Origin: an uncultured Bacteroidales bacterium
GTDB taxonomy: Bacteria; Bacteroidota; Bacteroidia; Bacteroidales; UBA932
Assembly: GCA_944326325.1 (NCBI GenBank)
Contig: CALVDQ010000001.1
Location: forward strand, 310,001-374,000
DNA length: 64,000 bases
Direction of reading: 5' to 3'
The notes under the pieces are model-generated. The model saw only the letters and a list, made by a program, of their open reading frames with translations, did no database searches and was not told the DNA's origin. Shown piece after piece: positions 45,080 to 54,447 of this stretch. Position numbers and translations under genes: made by a program. The stretch's first letter is position 1. Every line of letters starts with the position of its first letter.

Positions 45080-45702
45080 AGCCCTTCGAATTCCCCGTTT
45101 TCCCATAGCTGCACAAGTTCTTCTATCGCCTTGTCTTCGCCATCGGGATCGTAAGGCTTCTTCAGGTCAGTACCGAATATCTTCGCCACACCCTGCCAGA
45201 ATCCGGCCGCCATGCCGTTCTTGTAGTCCTTGATTATCAGATAGGAGGATTTGCCTACCTCCCGGTCGATAAGCTTCATCAGAAGGGCGCCCTGTGAGAC
45301 CGTCAGCCCCCGCATGGAACTCTCGAAGTCGTCGAAAAGCTCTTTCTGTTTCTGGTTGATGTACCTGTCCCTTTTGCCCCGCTTCAGATTGTCCGCAAGG
45401 ATGGTGCTGTCTACTTCCCGGACCAGGTGCCTGGCTGCCAGCGCGTATGGATATGTCTTGCTGAAGTTGTGTACGAGGCGGTAGTATTTCCTCCACTCCC
45501 TTCCTTTCTGCCGGGGAAGTCTGGAGTAGATGCGGGCGGGCGGGAGCTCCTCGGTGAACACGGTGTCCCGTCCCTCGACCCTGTAGTGCATGAAGAGGCT
45601 GTCTCCCGGCTGTGAATACAGCCTGCCTTCCGCCGTACCGGATGCAGGAAGGACGGAGGCACACAATATTATTATATGGTATAAGACACTCTTCACGGAC
45701 AT
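45019..45702 (-). CDS. DUF4294 exported protein
   Basis: This 227-residue protein has a signal peptide (about 1-22) and then a DUF4294 domain with KYYRLVHNFSKTYPYAL and IDREVGKSSYLIIKDYKNG. The family is found in Bacteroidetes and its function is unknown. The last 20 codons lie antisense to the end of lpxH, so the transcripts overlap. A possible -7 element on the minus strand (TAAATTTG, 45765-45772) lies upstream. Confidence 0.88.
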   Translation of the reverse strand: MSVKSVLYHIIILCASVLPASGTAEGRLYSQPGDSLFMHYRVEGRDTVFTEELPPARIYSRLPRQKGREWRKYYRLVHNFSKTYPYALAARHLVREVDSTILADNLKRGKRDRYINQKQKELFDDFESSMRGLTVSQGALLMKLIDREVGKSSYLIIKDYKNGMAAGFWQGVAKIFGTDLKKPYDPDGEDKAIEELVQLWENGEFEGLYFSLFWKFPPSIEIPSKYR

Positions 45703-45828
45703 TCTTCCTGTTCCTTTCAGGGCAAAACCGTTAATGATTTCGACGAAAATCTTTGCCGAATCTACAAATTTATTAAAAATCCGGATGTGCGCTGATTATT
45801 ATAATGATTATTTATAAAACATTTTACG

Positions 45829-45836
45829 TACATTTG
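45829..45836 (+). promoter_or_regulatory. -7 element of the etf operon
   Basis: TACATTTG matches TAnnTTTG, about 100 bases before etfB. The -33 region is only AT-rich (TTTA at 45811-45814), so the strength is uncertain. Confidence 0.45.
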
Positions 45837-45934
45837 CAGGATGCAAAGTATGGCGGGTTTTATGTCCGTGCGGTTGCCGTACATCCGTCATCTCCCTGCG
45901 TGAAACAAATCAAGTATATAATAAAGACACAGAC

Positions 45935-46828
45935 ATGAGTTTGAAAATCGTAGTATTGGCTAAACAGGTTCCTGACACTCGCAACGTCGGGAAAGATGCC
46001 ATGACAGCCGAGGGCACGATAAACCGTGCGGCACTACCGGCCATCTTCAACCCGGAAGATCTCAATGCACTGGAGCAGGCGCTCAGGCTGAAGGAGTCCC
46101 ACCCGGGATCTACCGTAACGTTGCTGACAATGGGGCCGGGACGTGCGGCTGAAATCATACGTGAGGGCCTCTACAGAGGTGCTGACGGAGGGTATCTTCT
46201 TACTGACCGCGCTTTTGCCGGAGCTGACACGCTGGCTACTTCATACGCGCTGGCTACCGCTATCCGCAAGATCGGTGAATTTGACCTGATTGTCGGAGGC
46301 CGCCAGGCCATCGACGGGGATACCGCCCAGGTAGGTCCTCAGGTTGCGGAAAAACTCGGCCTTTCACAGGTCACGTACGCTGAGGAGATCCTGGATGTTG
46401 ACGAGGCCGGGAAGAGGGTCACTATTAAGCGCCACATCGACGGCGGTGTGGAGACCGTGACAGCACCGCTTCCGCTGGTGATTACCGTTAACGGGAGCGC
46501 GGCCCCGTGCCGTCCCCGCAATGCCAAGCTGGTACAGAAATACAAACGTGCGCTCGGAGCCCAGGAGAAGGCGCAGATTGCCAAGGACGGGGCCGCGCTT
46601 CCTTATGCAGGCCTCTATGAGGAGCGTCCGTATCTCAACATTACGGAATGGAGCGCTGCGGATGTGGATGCAGACCTCGCACAGTGCGGTCTCAACGGAT
46701 CTCCGACCAAGGTGAAGACCGTGCAGAACATTTCGTTCCAGGCCAAGGAAAGCAAGACGATGACAGGCAGCGACGCTGATGTGGAGGGCCTGATTGTAGA
46801 ACTTTTAGCAAACCATACGATAGGATAA
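45935..46828 (+). CDS. etfB: Electron transfer flavoprotein subunit beta
   Basis: This 297-residue protein has the EtfB fold: KIVVLAKQVPDTRNVGKDAM at the start, GADGGYLLTDRAFAGADTLA, and the VGGRQAIDGDTAQVGPQ nucleotide-binding signature. EtfAB takes electrons from acyl-CoA dehydrogenases. It is followed by etfA after 6 bases and an acyl-CoA dehydrogenase, so the trio is one operon. Confidence 0.95.
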   Translation: MSLKIVVLAKQVPDTRNVGKDAMTAEGTINRAALPAIFNPEDLNALEQALRLKESHPGSTVTLLTMGPGRAAEIIREGLYRGADGGYLLTDRAFAGADTLATSYALATAIRKIGEFDLIVGGRQAIDGDTAQVGPQVAEKLGLSQVTYAEEILDVDEAGKRVTIKRHIDGGVETVTAPLPLVITVNGSAAPCRPRNAKLVQKYKRALGAQEKAQIAKDGAALPYAGLYEERPYLNITEWSAADVDADLAQCGLNGSPTKVKTVQNISFQAKESKTMTGSDADVEGLIVELLANHTIG

Positions 46829-46834
46829 CAAGTT

Positions 46835-47854
46835 ATGAACAACGTATTCGTATATCTTGAAATAGAAGGCAAGACCGTTGCCGATGTCAGCCTGGAGCTG
46901 CTGACCAAAGGCCGCAAGCTGGCCAGCCAGCTTGGATGCCAGCTGGAAGCCATAGCCGCAGGCTGCGGCCTCGAGGGCATCGAAAAGCAGGTGATGCCTT
47001 TCGGTGTTGACAAACTGCACATCTTCGATGCGGAGGGGCTTTTCCCCTATACTTCACAGCCTCATGCATCCATCCTCATAAACCTGTTCAAGGAAGAAAA
47101 ACCGCAGATATGCCTGATGGGGGCGACTGTCATCGGAAGGGATCTCGGTCCGCGCGTTTCATCGGCCCTGACAAGCGGCCTTACTGCAGACTGTACGGCC
47201 CTGGAAATCGGTGACTATGAAGACAAGAAGGCGGGAAAGGTGTACTCGGATCTCCTTTACCAGATCCGTCCGGCTTTCGGCGGCAATATCGTGGCCACCA
47301 TCGTCAATCCTGAACACCGCCCGCAGATGGCTACAGTCCGTGAAGGCGTGATGAAGAAGGAGATTCTGGACGCGGACTACAAGGGTGAAGTCATCCGTCA
47401 CGATGTCGCCAGGTATGTCCCTGAAGCGGAATATGTCGTGAAGGTCATCGACCGTCACGTCGAGAAGGCGAAGCACAATCTGAAAGGGGCCTCGATCGTC
47501 GTGTCCGGAGGATACGGCATGGGCTCGAGGGAAGGTTTCGATATGCTGTTCGAACTTGCCAGGGAACTTCATGCCGAAGTCGGCGCCAGCCGTGCCGCCG
47601 TGGATGCCGGTTTCGCAGACCATGACCGTCAGATCGGACAGACAGGTATAACTGTGCGTCCTAAACTCTATATCGCCTGCGGAATCAGCGGACAGATCCA
47701 GCATATCGCCGGAATGCAGGAAAGCAGTATCATCATTTCCATAAACAATGATCCGAATGCCCCTATCAATACGATAGCCGACTATGTCATCAACGGGACC
47801 GTAGAGGAAGTGATACCAAAGATGATCAAGTATTATAAATCACACAGCAAATAA
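46835..47854 (+). CDS. etfA: Electron transfer flavoprotein subunit alpha
   Basis: This 339-residue protein has the C-terminal FAD-binding signature YIACGISGQIQHIAGMQ followed by INNDPNAPINTIADY, both diagnostic of EtfA. It forms the heterodimer with EtfB. The acyl-CoA dehydrogenase gene starts one base after its stop. Confidence 0.95.
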   Translation: MNNVFVYLEIEGKTVADVSLELLTKGRKLASQLGCQLEAIAAGCGLEGIEKQVMPFGVDKLHIFDAEGLFPYTSQPHASILINLFKEEKPQICLMGATVIGRDLGPRVSSALTSGLTADCTALEIGDYEDKKAGKVYSDLLYQIRPAFGGNIVATIVNPEHRPQMATVREGVMKKEILDADYKGEVIRHDVARYVPEAEYVVKVIDRHVEKAKHNLKGASIVVSGGYGMGSREGFDMLFELARELHAEVGASRAAVDAGFADHDRQIGQTGITVRPKLYIACGISGQIQHIAGMQESSIIISINNDPNAPINTIADYVINGTVEEVIPKMIKYYKSHSK

Positions 47855-47855
47855 T

Positions 47856-49562
47856 ATGGCTAATTTCTATACAGAACATCCCGAGCTGCGCTACCATCTG
47901 AACAATCCCATGATGAAGCGCATCTGCGAACTCAAGGAACGCGACTACAGGGACAAGGACAACTATGACTATGCTCCGCAGGATTATGCGGATGCCATCG
48001 ATTCCTACGACAAGGTGCTGGAAATCACCGGGGAAATCACCGGAGAGGTCATTGCAGCCAATGCCGAAGGAGTGGACCTCGAAGGCCCGCACTGCGCAGA
48101 TGGCCGTGTCGAATATGCAAGCGGTACAAAGGTCAACATGGATGCTATGGTGAAGGCCGGTCTCAACGGCATGACGATGCCGCGCCGTTTCGGCGGACTG
48201 AACTTCCCGATCACCCCTTATACGATGTGTGCCGAGATCGTGGCTGCAGCCGATGCCGGTTTCAGCAATATCTGGTCTCTCCAGGACTGTATCGAGACTC
48301 TCTATGAATTCGGCAGTGAGGATCAGCACAACCGTTTCATTCCGCGTGTCTGCGCAGGGGAAACCATGTCGATGGACCTTACGGAGCCGGATGCCGGTTC
48401 GGACCTTCAGAGCGTGATGCTGAAAGCTACGTATGATGAAGCGGAGGGTTGCTGGAGACTGAACGGAGTCAAGAGGTTCATCACCAACGGGGATTCGGAT
48501 CTCCATCTGGTGCTCGCCCGCTCGGAAGAAGGTACCCGCGACGGCCGCGGACTTTCCATGTTCATCTATGACAAGAGGGACGGTGGCGTGAATGTCCGCC
48601 GTATCGAGAACAAGCTCGGTATCCACGGTTCGCCGACTTGCGAGCTCGTCTTCAAGAATGCAAGGGCGGAACTTTGCGGGGAACGCAGGCTCGGACTCAT
48701 CAAGTATGTGATGGCCCTGATGAACGGTGCCCGTCTGGGAATAGCTGCACAGAGCGTGGGCCTCAGCCAGGCCGCCTATAACGAAGCTCTTGCGTACGCC
48801 AAGGACCGCAAGCAGTTCGGGAAGGCGATCATAGAGTTCCCGGCCGTGTACGACATGCTGTCTACCATCAAGGCCAAACTTGATGCAGGACGCGCACTTC
48901 TGTACCAGACCTCGCGTTATGTGGATATCTACAAGGCCCTTGACGACATCGCACGCGAGCGCAAGCTCACTCCGGAGGAGCGTCAGGAGCAGAAGAAATA
49001 TGCGAAACTTGCAGATGCATTCACTCCGCTTGCAAAGGGTATGAATTCCGAGTATGCGAATCAGAATGCCTACGACTGTATCCAGGTACATGGCGGCAGC
49101 GGCTTCATGCTCGAGTATGCATGCCAGCGCATCTACCGTGACGCACGAATCACAAGCATCTACGAGGGGACTACCCAGCTTCAGACTGTAGCTGCAATCC
49201 GTTATGTCACCAACGGTTCCTATCTGGCCACACTCCGTGACTACGAGCAGGTGGAATGCTCTGAGGAGATGAAGCCTCTGATGGCCCGCGTGAAGGCTAT
49301 GACAGACAAGTTCGAGGCCTGCACAAATCTTGTAAAGGAAGCGGCCGACCAGGAGTTCCAGGATTTCATGGCACGCCGTCTGTACGAAATGGCGGCGGAC
49401 TGCGTGATGGCTCACCTCATTATCCAGGATGCTACCCGCGCTCCTGAAATGTTCACAGGATCAGCCAAAGTCTATGTGAACTATGCAGAGGCCGAGGTTG
49501 AGAAACACAGTGCATTCATCAGCGGTTTCAACAAGGAGGACATCGCTTCCTACAGAAAGTAA
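47856..49562 (+). CDS. Acyl-CoA dehydrogenase family protein (long form)
   Basis: This 568-residue flavoprotein has the acyl-CoA dehydrogenase core (about 60-430): MDLTEPDAGSDLQ for substrate/FAD contact, and SIYEGTTQLQ near 430, whose Glu is the usual catalytic base. A C-terminal helical extension (about 440-568) makes it longer than typical 380-residue dehydrogenases. Genes of this size form etfB-etfA-ACD operons in Bacteroidetes. The chain length of the substrate is not evident; short-chain (butyryl- or propionyl-CoA type) use is plausible. Confidence 0.9.
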   Translation: MANFYTEHPELRYHLNNPMMKRICELKERDYRDKDNYDYAPQDYADAIDSYDKVLEITGEITGEVIAANAEGVDLEGPHCADGRVEYASGTKVNMDAMVKAGLNGMTMPRRFGGLNFPITPYTMCAEIVAAADAGFSNIWSLQDCIETLYEFGSEDQHNRFIPRVCAGETMSMDLTEPDAGSDLQSVMLKATYDEAEGCWRLNGVKRFITNGDSDLHLVLARSEEGTRDGRGLSMFIYDKRDGGVNVRRIENKLGIHGSPTCELVFKNARAELCGERRLGLIKYVMALMNGARLGIAAQSVGLSQAAYNEALAYAKDRKQFGKAIIEFPAVYDMLSTIKAKLDAGRALLYQTSRYVDIYKALDDIARERKLTPEERQEQKKYAKLADAFTPLAKGMNSEYANQNAYDCIQVHGGSGFMLEYACQRIYRDARITSIYEGTTQLQTVAAIRYVTNGSYLATLRDYEQVECSEEMKPLMARVKAMTDKFEACTNLVKEAADQEFQDFMARRLYEMAADCVMAHLIIQDATRAPEMFTGSAKVYVNYAEAEVEKHSAFISGFNKEDIASYRK

Positions 49563-49580
49563 ACCGACCGGTTATTATTG

Positions 49581-49640
49581 TCCTCCCGAGCGAAGTAGAA
49601 AGATCTGCATTCTTTCGCCTTCGCCCGGGAGGATATTTTT
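49581..49640 (+). terminator. Terminator of the etf operon
   Basis: TCCTCCCG-a-GCGAAG (49581-49595) pairs with CTTCGC-c-CGGGAGGA (49619-49633), followed by TATTTTTT. It lies 18 bases after the dehydrogenase stop. Confidence 0.75.
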
Positions 49641-49781
49641 TAATAATATGCTTGTTCTCACAGTCGCCGCGTACGTCATCCCGGACAGATTTCTCGACTA
49701 TACGCGAATGACAAAGGCGGCATAACCACTTTCCTCTTGCGAAGGATGCGAAACTTGAGATACCGTATAATTGAAAATAAT

Positions 49782-50246
49782 ATGAAAAAACTTTTGTTCA
49801 TAGCCTGCCTCCCGATTTTTCTTTGTATGTTTCAGTGCGAACGTGAAGTCGACTGCTGTTGCAATGGTTCGTTTTATGTGAAAAATGATACAGATGAAGC
49901 GATAGAGATATGCTTTAGCGACAGCCTGCCGGATGTTCGGTCATACGTGATAGAACCAAAGGATTCTGCATTGTTGCGGTTTGTGACTACAGCCCGTATA
50001 GACGGCTATCCGAGTTTCAGAATGTTTCTGAAAACGACGACTGGCGGAAATTGCGAAAAGTCTTTAAGCATATTGAAAGACGGGGAAACTGTAAAAACGT
50101 GGTTGTTGTCAAGAACAGACGAAGCTGGCCGTCAGTTTTTCGACGAGGCCTTATGGCGTCACTATGTTTTGTATAATGGAAGGATGCCGGATATTTTTAT
50201 TTGGGTATTCGATATCCTTCCGGAGGATATCGGCCCTGCCGACTGA
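49782..50246 (+). CDS. Small lipoprotein, unrecognised
   Basis: This 154-residue protein has a lipoprotein signal (MKKLLFIACLPIFLCMFQC; Cys19) and a short Cys-rich stretch DCCCNGSF. A beta-rich domain follows (FYVKNDTDEAIEICFSDSLP). I use the ATG at 49782, because the 15 extra codons upstream would disrupt the signal peptide. Lower GC content than its neighbours hints at separate origin. It stands alone between two terminators. Function unknown. Confidence 0.7.
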   Translation: MKKLLFIACLPIFLCMFQCEREVDCCCNGSFYVKNDTDEAIEICFSDSLPDVRSYVIEPKDSALLRFVTTARIDGYPSFRMFLKTTTGGNCEKSLSILKDGETVKTWLLSRTDEAGRQFFDEALWRHYVLYNGRMPDIFIWVFDILPEDIGPAD

Positions 50247-50296
50247 GGCGGCGGTCCGGTTTCCGGACATGCGTATGCCGAGCTTGCATTACACTC

Positions 50297-50333
50297 TTCC
50301 GCTCCCGGTCGAAAAGGGAGCGGAATTTTTTTT
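50297..50333 (+). terminator. Terminator after the small lipoprotein gene
   Basis: Perfect 10-bp stem TTCCGCTCCC/GGGAGCGGAA (50297-50306, 50316-50325) followed by eight T. It insulates the ribosomal operon promoter downstream. Confidence 0.85.
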
Positions 50334-50417
50334 AACAAGATTTGTAACATGATGATTTTCCCTAAATTAACATTCAGGAATTTCGGTCGAAAATATCCGT
50401 TTTTTATTCAAAAAATA

Positions 50418-50447
50418 TTTGCAATTCAGAAAAAATGACTATCTTTG
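50418..50447 (+). promoter_or_regulatory. Promoter of the ribosomal protein operon
   Basis: TTTG (50418-50421), 18 bases, TATCTTTG (50440-50447). It lies about 90 bases upstream of rplP and starts the whole cluster to rplQ. Confidence 0.75.
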
Positions 50448-50456
50448 CAGTCCCTT

Positions 50457-50515
50457 AATTGAGGATAAGTCCGCCCAACCAGCTGATACTCAATTATTTA
50501 AGGAGTATGAAATAA
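50457..50515 (+). promoter_or_regulatory. Ribosomal operon leader: stem and two-codon reading frame
   Basis: AATTGAG (50457-50463) and CTCAATT (50489-50495) can form a 7-bp stem enclosing a 25-base loop. A good ribosome-binding site (AAGGAG, 50500-50505) then precedes ATG-AAA-TAA (50507-50515), a Met-Lys frame, before the true rplP start at 50535. This could be an autoregulatory leader or the scar of a lost upstream gene. Confidence 0.4.
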
Positions 50516-50534
50516 ATTTTAAAAGTAATAGGAA

Positions 50535-50954
50535 ATGTTACAACCGAAGAAAACAAAATTTAGAAGGCAGCAGAAAGGCCGTATGAAAGGCCTTGCCCAG
50601 AGGGGCAACCAGCTTGTGTTCGGTTCTTTCGGCATCAAGACCCTGGAAAATTGCTGGCTTACCGGTCGTCAGATCGAGGCGGCGCGTCAGGCAGTCGTGC
50701 GTTATATGAAGCGTGAAGGTAAGATCTGGATCAGGATTTTCCCTGACAAGCCTTACACCAGGAAGCCTGCCGAGGTCCGAATGGGTAAAGGTAAGGGTAA
50801 CCCTGAGGGATTTGTTTGCCCTGTTACTCCGGGCCGTATCCTCATAGAGGCTGAAGGTGTCCCTATGGAGATCGCGAAGGAGGCTCTTCGTCTCGGTGCG
50901 CAGAAACTTCCTGTGACTACCAAGTTCGTTGTACGTAGAGACTATGTTGAATAA
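50535..50954 (+). CDS. rplP: 50S ribosomal protein L16
   Basis: This 139-residue protein matches L16 over its full length ([20 protein letters not shown], then [13 protein letters not shown]). L16 helps organise the A-site region of the large subunit. It is the first gene of the cluster here; the usual upstream S10-operon genes (rpsJ to rpsC) are not present in the window. Confidence 0.97.
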   Translation: MLQPKKTKFRRQQKGRMKGLAQRGNQLVFGSFGIKTLENCWLTGRQIEAARQAVVRYMKREGKIWIRIFPDKPYTRKPAEVRMGKGKGNPEGFVCPVTPGRILIEAEGVPMEIAKEALRLGAQKLPVTTKFVVRRDYVE

Positions 50955-50968
50955 TAAACTGGAGAAAA

Positions 50969-51163
50969 ATGAAAGCATCTGAAGTACGTGAAATGTCAAT
51001 CAGCGACCTCCGCGAACGCATAGAGGCAGAAAAGGCTGCGCTTGACACCATGAAGATAAATCACACGATTTCTCCTATTGAGGATACGTCTAAAATCGGT
51101 AAGGCCAGGAAGGATATCGCAAGGATGATGACAATTCTGGCGGAAAAGGAAAAACAGAACTAA
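50969..51163 (+). CDS. rpmC: 50S ribosomal protein L29
   Basis: This 64-residue two-helix protein (MKASEVREMSISDLRERIEA) binds 23S rRNA near the exit tunnel. It sits between rplP and rpsQ, its conserved place. Confidence 0.93.
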   Translation: MKASEVREMSISDLRERIEAEKAALDTMKINHTISPIEDTSKIGKARKDIARMMTILAEKEKQN

Positions 51164-51175
51164 AATTTCAGTCAG

Positions 51176-51430
51176 ATGGAAAGGAATCTTCGTAAGGAAA
51201 GAATAGGAATCGTGGTCAGCAACAAGATGGACAAGTCCATAGTCGTTGCGGTAGCAACAAGAGAAAAGCATCCTATTTACGGCAAGTTCGTAAAAAAGAC
51301 CACCAAGTTCGTGGCTCATGACGAAAAGAACGAGTGCAGCGAAGGCGACAGGGTTCGCATCATGGAGACTCGTCCTCTGAGCAAGACCAAGAAGTGGAGA
51401 TTAGTAGAAATCGTAGAAAAAGTTAAATAA
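51176..51430 (+). CDS. rpsQ: 30S ribosomal protein S17
   Basis: This 84-residue OB-fold protein has the S17 pattern [16 protein letters not shown] and the C-terminal [20 protein letters not shown]. It binds 16S rRNA early in assembly. Confidence 0.97.
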   Translation: MERNLRKERIGIVVSNKMDKSIVVAVATREKHPIYGKFVKKTTKFVAHDEKNECSEGDRVRIMETRPLSKTKKWRLVEIVEKVK

Positions 51431-51432
51431 CA

Positions 51433-51798
51433 ATGATACAGCAGGAAACACGTTTACAGGTGGCAGACAACAGTGGTGCAAAGGAAGTTCTTTGTATCCG
51501 TGTCCTGGGTGGTACCCGCCGCCGTTATGCAAAAGTCGGTGACAAGATCGTCGTCGCCGTCAAGAGTGCGATCCCGGGTGGGGACGCCAAGAAAGGTTCA
51601 GTATCCAAGGCTGTAGTAGTCCGCACCAAGAAGGAGATACGCAGACCGGACGGTTCGTACATCCGTTTCGATGACAATGCCTGTGTCCTTCTCAACAACC
51701 AGGGGGAAGTTCGCGGGACACGTATTTTCGGCCCTGTAGCAAGGGAACTTCGCGAGAATTATATGAAGATCGTTTCACTGGCACCGGAGGTCCTTTAA
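51433..51798 (+). CDS. rplN: 50S ribosomal protein L14
   Basis: This 121-residue protein matches L14 throughout ([35 protein letters not shown]). It starts two bases after rpsQ. Confidence 0.97.
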   Translation: MIQQETRLQVADNSGAKEVLCIRVLGGTRRRYAKVGDKIVVAVKSAIPGGDAKKGSVSKAVVVRTKKEIRRPDGSYIRFDDNACVLLNNQGEVRGTRIFGPVARELRENYMKIVSLAPEVL

Positions 51799-51809
51799 TT
51801 GAAATCGTT

Positions 51810-52127
51810 ATGAAGAAGATATATATCAAGAAAGGCGACACAGTCTATGTCAACGCCGGGAATGACAAGGGAAAGACCGGCAAGGTGCTTGAGGTAATCC
51901 GTTCGAAGGACCGTGCTATCGTTGAAGGAATCAACATGGTAAGCAGGCATACCAAACCGAATGCAAAGAATCCTCAAGGCGGTATTGTTAAACAAGAGGC
52001 GGGGGTGCATATTTCCAACCTTCAGCTTGTAGACCCTGCGAAGGGAGGTCCTACAAGGATCGGCTTCAAGTTCGTCGATGGAAAGAAGATCCGTTATTCT
52101 AAAAAATCTGGAGAGGAGATCAAATAA
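51810..52127 (+). CDS. rplX: 50S ribosomal protein L24
   Basis: This 105-residue protein has the KOW motif [21 protein letters not shown]24 starts 50S assembly. It overlaps rplE by one base (TAATG). Confidence 0.96.
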   Translation: MKKIYIKKGDTVYVNAGNDKGKTGKVLEVIRSKDRAIVEGINMVSRHTKPNAKNPQGGIVKQEAGVHISNLQLVDPAKGGPTRIGFKFVDGKKIRYSKKSGEEIK

Positions 52128-52729
52128 TGGCAAAGACTAAGAAGACAACAGAGGTCGTGAATACTGCAGTGCCTGCAGGATATGTCCCGACGCTGAAGAA
52201 ATTATACAAGGACGAGATCGTGCCTAAGCTCATGAAAGAGTTCTCATACACTACCGTGATGCAGGTTCCGAAACTTGTCAAAATCACCATCAATCAGGGT
52301 GTCGGGGATGCGACAGGTGACAAGAAGCTCGTCGAGGTGGCCCAGCAGGAACTGTCGGTCATCGCAGGACAGAAGGCTGTCACTACGGCTTCAAGGAAGG
52401 ATATCTCCAACTTCAAGCTCCGTAAGGGTATGCCTATCGGTGTGAAAGTGACTCTCCGCTCTACCAGGATGTACGAGTTCCTCGAGAGGCTCATCCGCAT
52501 CTCCCTGCCGCGTATCAGGGACTTCAACGGTATCTCCGAGAAAATGGACGGCAGAGGGAACTATACTCTCGGTATCAAGGAGCAGATCATATTCCCGGAA
52601 ATCGATATCGACAAGATTTCCAAGATCCTCGGAATGGAGATTACCTTCGTAACAACGGCAAAGACGGATGAAGAGGCCCACGCACTCCTGCGTGAGTTCG
52701 GTCTGCCTTTCAAAAAAAACAATAACTAA
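52127..52729 (+). CDS. rplE: 50S ribosomal protein L5
   Basis: This 200-residue protein binds 5S rRNA. Typical segments are [16 protein letters not shown] and [20 protein letters not shown]. It has a short Lys/Thr-rich N-terminal extension compared with E. coli L5 (179 residues). Confidence 0.97.
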   Translation: MAKTKKTTEVVNTAVPAGYVPTLKKLYKDEIVPKLMKEFSYTTVMQVPKLVKITINQGVGDATGDKKLVEVAQQELSVIAGQKAVTTASRKDISNFKLRKGMPIGVKVTLRSTRMYEFLERLIRISLPRIRDFNGISEKMDGRGNYTLGIKEQIIFPEIDIDKISKILGMEITFVTTAKTDEEAHALLREFGLPFKKNNN

Positions 52730-52741
52730 AGGAGAACTGAA

Positions 52742-53011
52742 ATGGCGAAAGAATCGATGAAAGCCCGCGAAGTTAAGCGCGCGAAATTAGTTGCCAAGTA
52801 CGCAGAAAAGAGGAAGGCTCTCAAAGAGGCCGGAGACTGGGCTGCGCTGGACAAGCTTCCTAAGAATTCCAGCCCTTGCAGGATGCACAACCGCTGCTCT
52901 CTCACCGGAAGACCGAAAGGCTATATGCGTATGTTCGGCATCAGCCGTATCCAGTTCCGTGAGATGGCCAGCAACGGTCTCATCCCGGGAGTCAAGAAGG
53001 CAAGCTGGTAA
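52742..53011 (+). CDS. rpsN: 30S ribosomal protein S14 (long form)
   Basis: This 89-residue protein is the long S14 type: only two Cys remain (CRMHNRC), so the zinc ribbon of the short form is absent. It ends [11 protein letters not shown], typical of the family. Confidence 0.96.
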   Translation: MAKESMKAREVKRAKLVAKYAEKRKALKEAGDWAALDKLPKNSSPCRMHNRCSLTGRPKGYMRMFGISRIQFREMASNGLIPGVKKASW

Positions 53012-53091
53012 CAGGGAATATAATTTATAACTACAATATTTATTAATGGATATCGGGCGCTGAATGCGCCGGCTCTTAAATTTTCAAAGAA

Positions 53092-53487
53092 ATGACTGAT
53101 CCAATTGCAGATTATCTTACACGTGTCCGCAACGCCTACATGGCCGGCAAGAAGATCGTGGAAATCCCGTCTTCAAAGATGAAGCTGGCTATAACGAAGA
53201 TCCTTTGTGACAAAGGATACATCCTCAGCTACAAGCTTGTGGAAGGCGAACCGTACAACACAATCAAACTGGCCCTCAAGTATCATCCGCAGACCAAGAC
53301 CGCAGCTATCAAGAAGATAGTCCGCGTATCAAAACCGGGTCTGAGGAAATATACAGGTGTGGAGGATATGCCGAGAGTGCTCAACGGTCTCGGAATCGCC
53401 ATCCTCTCGACTTCCAGGGGTATCATCACCGACAAGGAGGCGAAGGAGCTGAACGTCGGAGGTGAGGTTTTATGCTATGTATATTAA
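53092..53487 (+). CDS. rpsH: 30S ribosomal protein S8
   Basis: This 131-residue protein matches S8 (MTDPIADYLTRVRNAYMAGK; LSTSRGIITDKEAKELNVGG). An 80-base gap separates it from rpsN, the largest within the cluster apart from secY flanks. S8 is the translational repressor of the spc operon in E. coli; I see no clear target structure here. Confidence 0.97.
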   Translation: MTDPIADYLTRVRNAYMAGKKIVEIPSSKMKLAITKILCDKGYILSYKLVEGEPYNTIKLALKYHPQTKTAAIKKIVRVSKPGLRKYTGVEDMPRVLNGLGIAILSTSRGIITDKEAKELNVGGEVLCYVY

Positions 53488-53505
53488 TTTTAAAAGAATC
53501 GAATA

Positions 53506-54066
53506 ATGTCAAGAATTGGTAAATTGCCTGTACACCTTCCTGCCAAGGTCACTGTAGAAGTGCTCCCTGGCAACGTTGTCAAGGTTAAAGGACCTCTCGG
53601 CGAGCTTAGTCAGAAAGTTGACCCGGACATCACTGTGACCGTAGAGGGTAATGAAGTTAGATTGACTCGTCCTACCGATCTTCCAAGGCACCGTTCTCTC
53701 CACGGTCTGTACCGTGCCCTTGTCCACAATATGGTGGTAGGGGTGTCTGAGGGATACACCATCAGGCAGGAACTTATCGGTGTCGGTTACCGTGTGGACG
53801 TCAAAGGCCAGATCCTTGAATTTTCACTCGGCTTCTCACACGACGTACACTTCATGCTGCCGGCAGAAGTCAAGGCTGAGGCTGAGCCTGTGAAGAAAGG
53901 CGCGAACCCTATACTGGTGCTCAAGAGCAGCGACAAGCAGCTCATCGGGCAGGTTGCGGCAAAGATACGTTCTCTGCGCAAGCCTGAACCGTACAAGGGC
54001 AAGGGTATCAGATTTGTCGGCGAGCAGATCCGCCGCAAGGCAGGTAAGTCAGCAGGTGCTAAATAA
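53506..54066 (+). CDS. rplF: 50S ribosomal protein L6
   Basis: This 186-residue protein matches L6 (MSRIGKLPVHLPAKVTVEV; EPYKGKGIRFVGEQIRRKAG). It supports the sarcin-ricin loop region of the large subunit. Confidence 0.97.
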   Translation: MSRIGKLPVHLPAKVTVEVLPGNVVKVKGPLGELSQKVDPDITVTVEGNEVRLTRPTDLPRHRSLHGLYRALVHNMVVGVSEGYTIRQELIGVGYRVDVKGQILEFSLGFSHDVHFMLPAEVKAEAEPVKKGANPILVLKSSDKQLIGQVAAKIRSLRKPEPYKGKGIRFVGEQIRRKAGKSAGAK

Positions 54067-54080
54067 TAGGAGATTGAGTT

Positions 54081-54443
54081 ATGGCATTGAATAAGATAGA
54101 AAGAAGGAAAAGGATCCATTACCGTATCCGTAAGGTTGTGAACGGCACCGCTGAAAGACCGAGGATGGTCGTGTTCAGGAGCAACAAGCAGATCTATGTC
54201 CAGGTGATCGATGACACGAAGGGCTTCACCCTCGCATCGGCTGCCTCCAATGACAAGGGCCTTGCAGCATCCTGCAAAGGCAAAAGCGGCAAGGAAGCGG
54301 CTGCTTTGGTAGGCAAGGCCATAGCGGAGCGTGCTATCGCAAAGGGTATCACCACCATATCTTTCGACCGCGGCGGATACCTTTATCATGGAAGAGTAAA
54401 AAGTTTGGCAGAAGCTGCCCGTGAAGGTGGCCTAATATTCTAA
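54081..54443 (+). CDS. rplR: 50S ribosomal protein L18
   Basis: This 120-residue 5S rRNA-binding protein shows [19 protein letters not shown] and [20 protein letters not shown]. Its place between rplF and rpsE is conserved. Confidence 0.97.
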   Translation: MALNKIERRKRIHYRIRKVVNGTAERPRMVVFRSNKQIYVQVIDDTKGFTLASAASNDKGLAASCKGKSGKEAAALVGKAIAERAIAKGITTISFDRGGYLYHGRVKSLAEAAREGGLIF

Positions 54444-54447
54444 GACT

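Noticed and set aside
43235..45106. Open minus-strand frame of 623 codons
   Set aside because: It is exactly antisense to the 3' end of ftsX, DUF3098, uppP and lpxH, all with clear family motifs, and its translation shows no domain; a by-product of GC-biased third positions.
47826..49415. Open minus-strand frame of 529 codons
   Set aside because: It lies antisense to the acyl-CoA dehydrogenase, whose motifs are unambiguous, and has no start context or recognisable domain.
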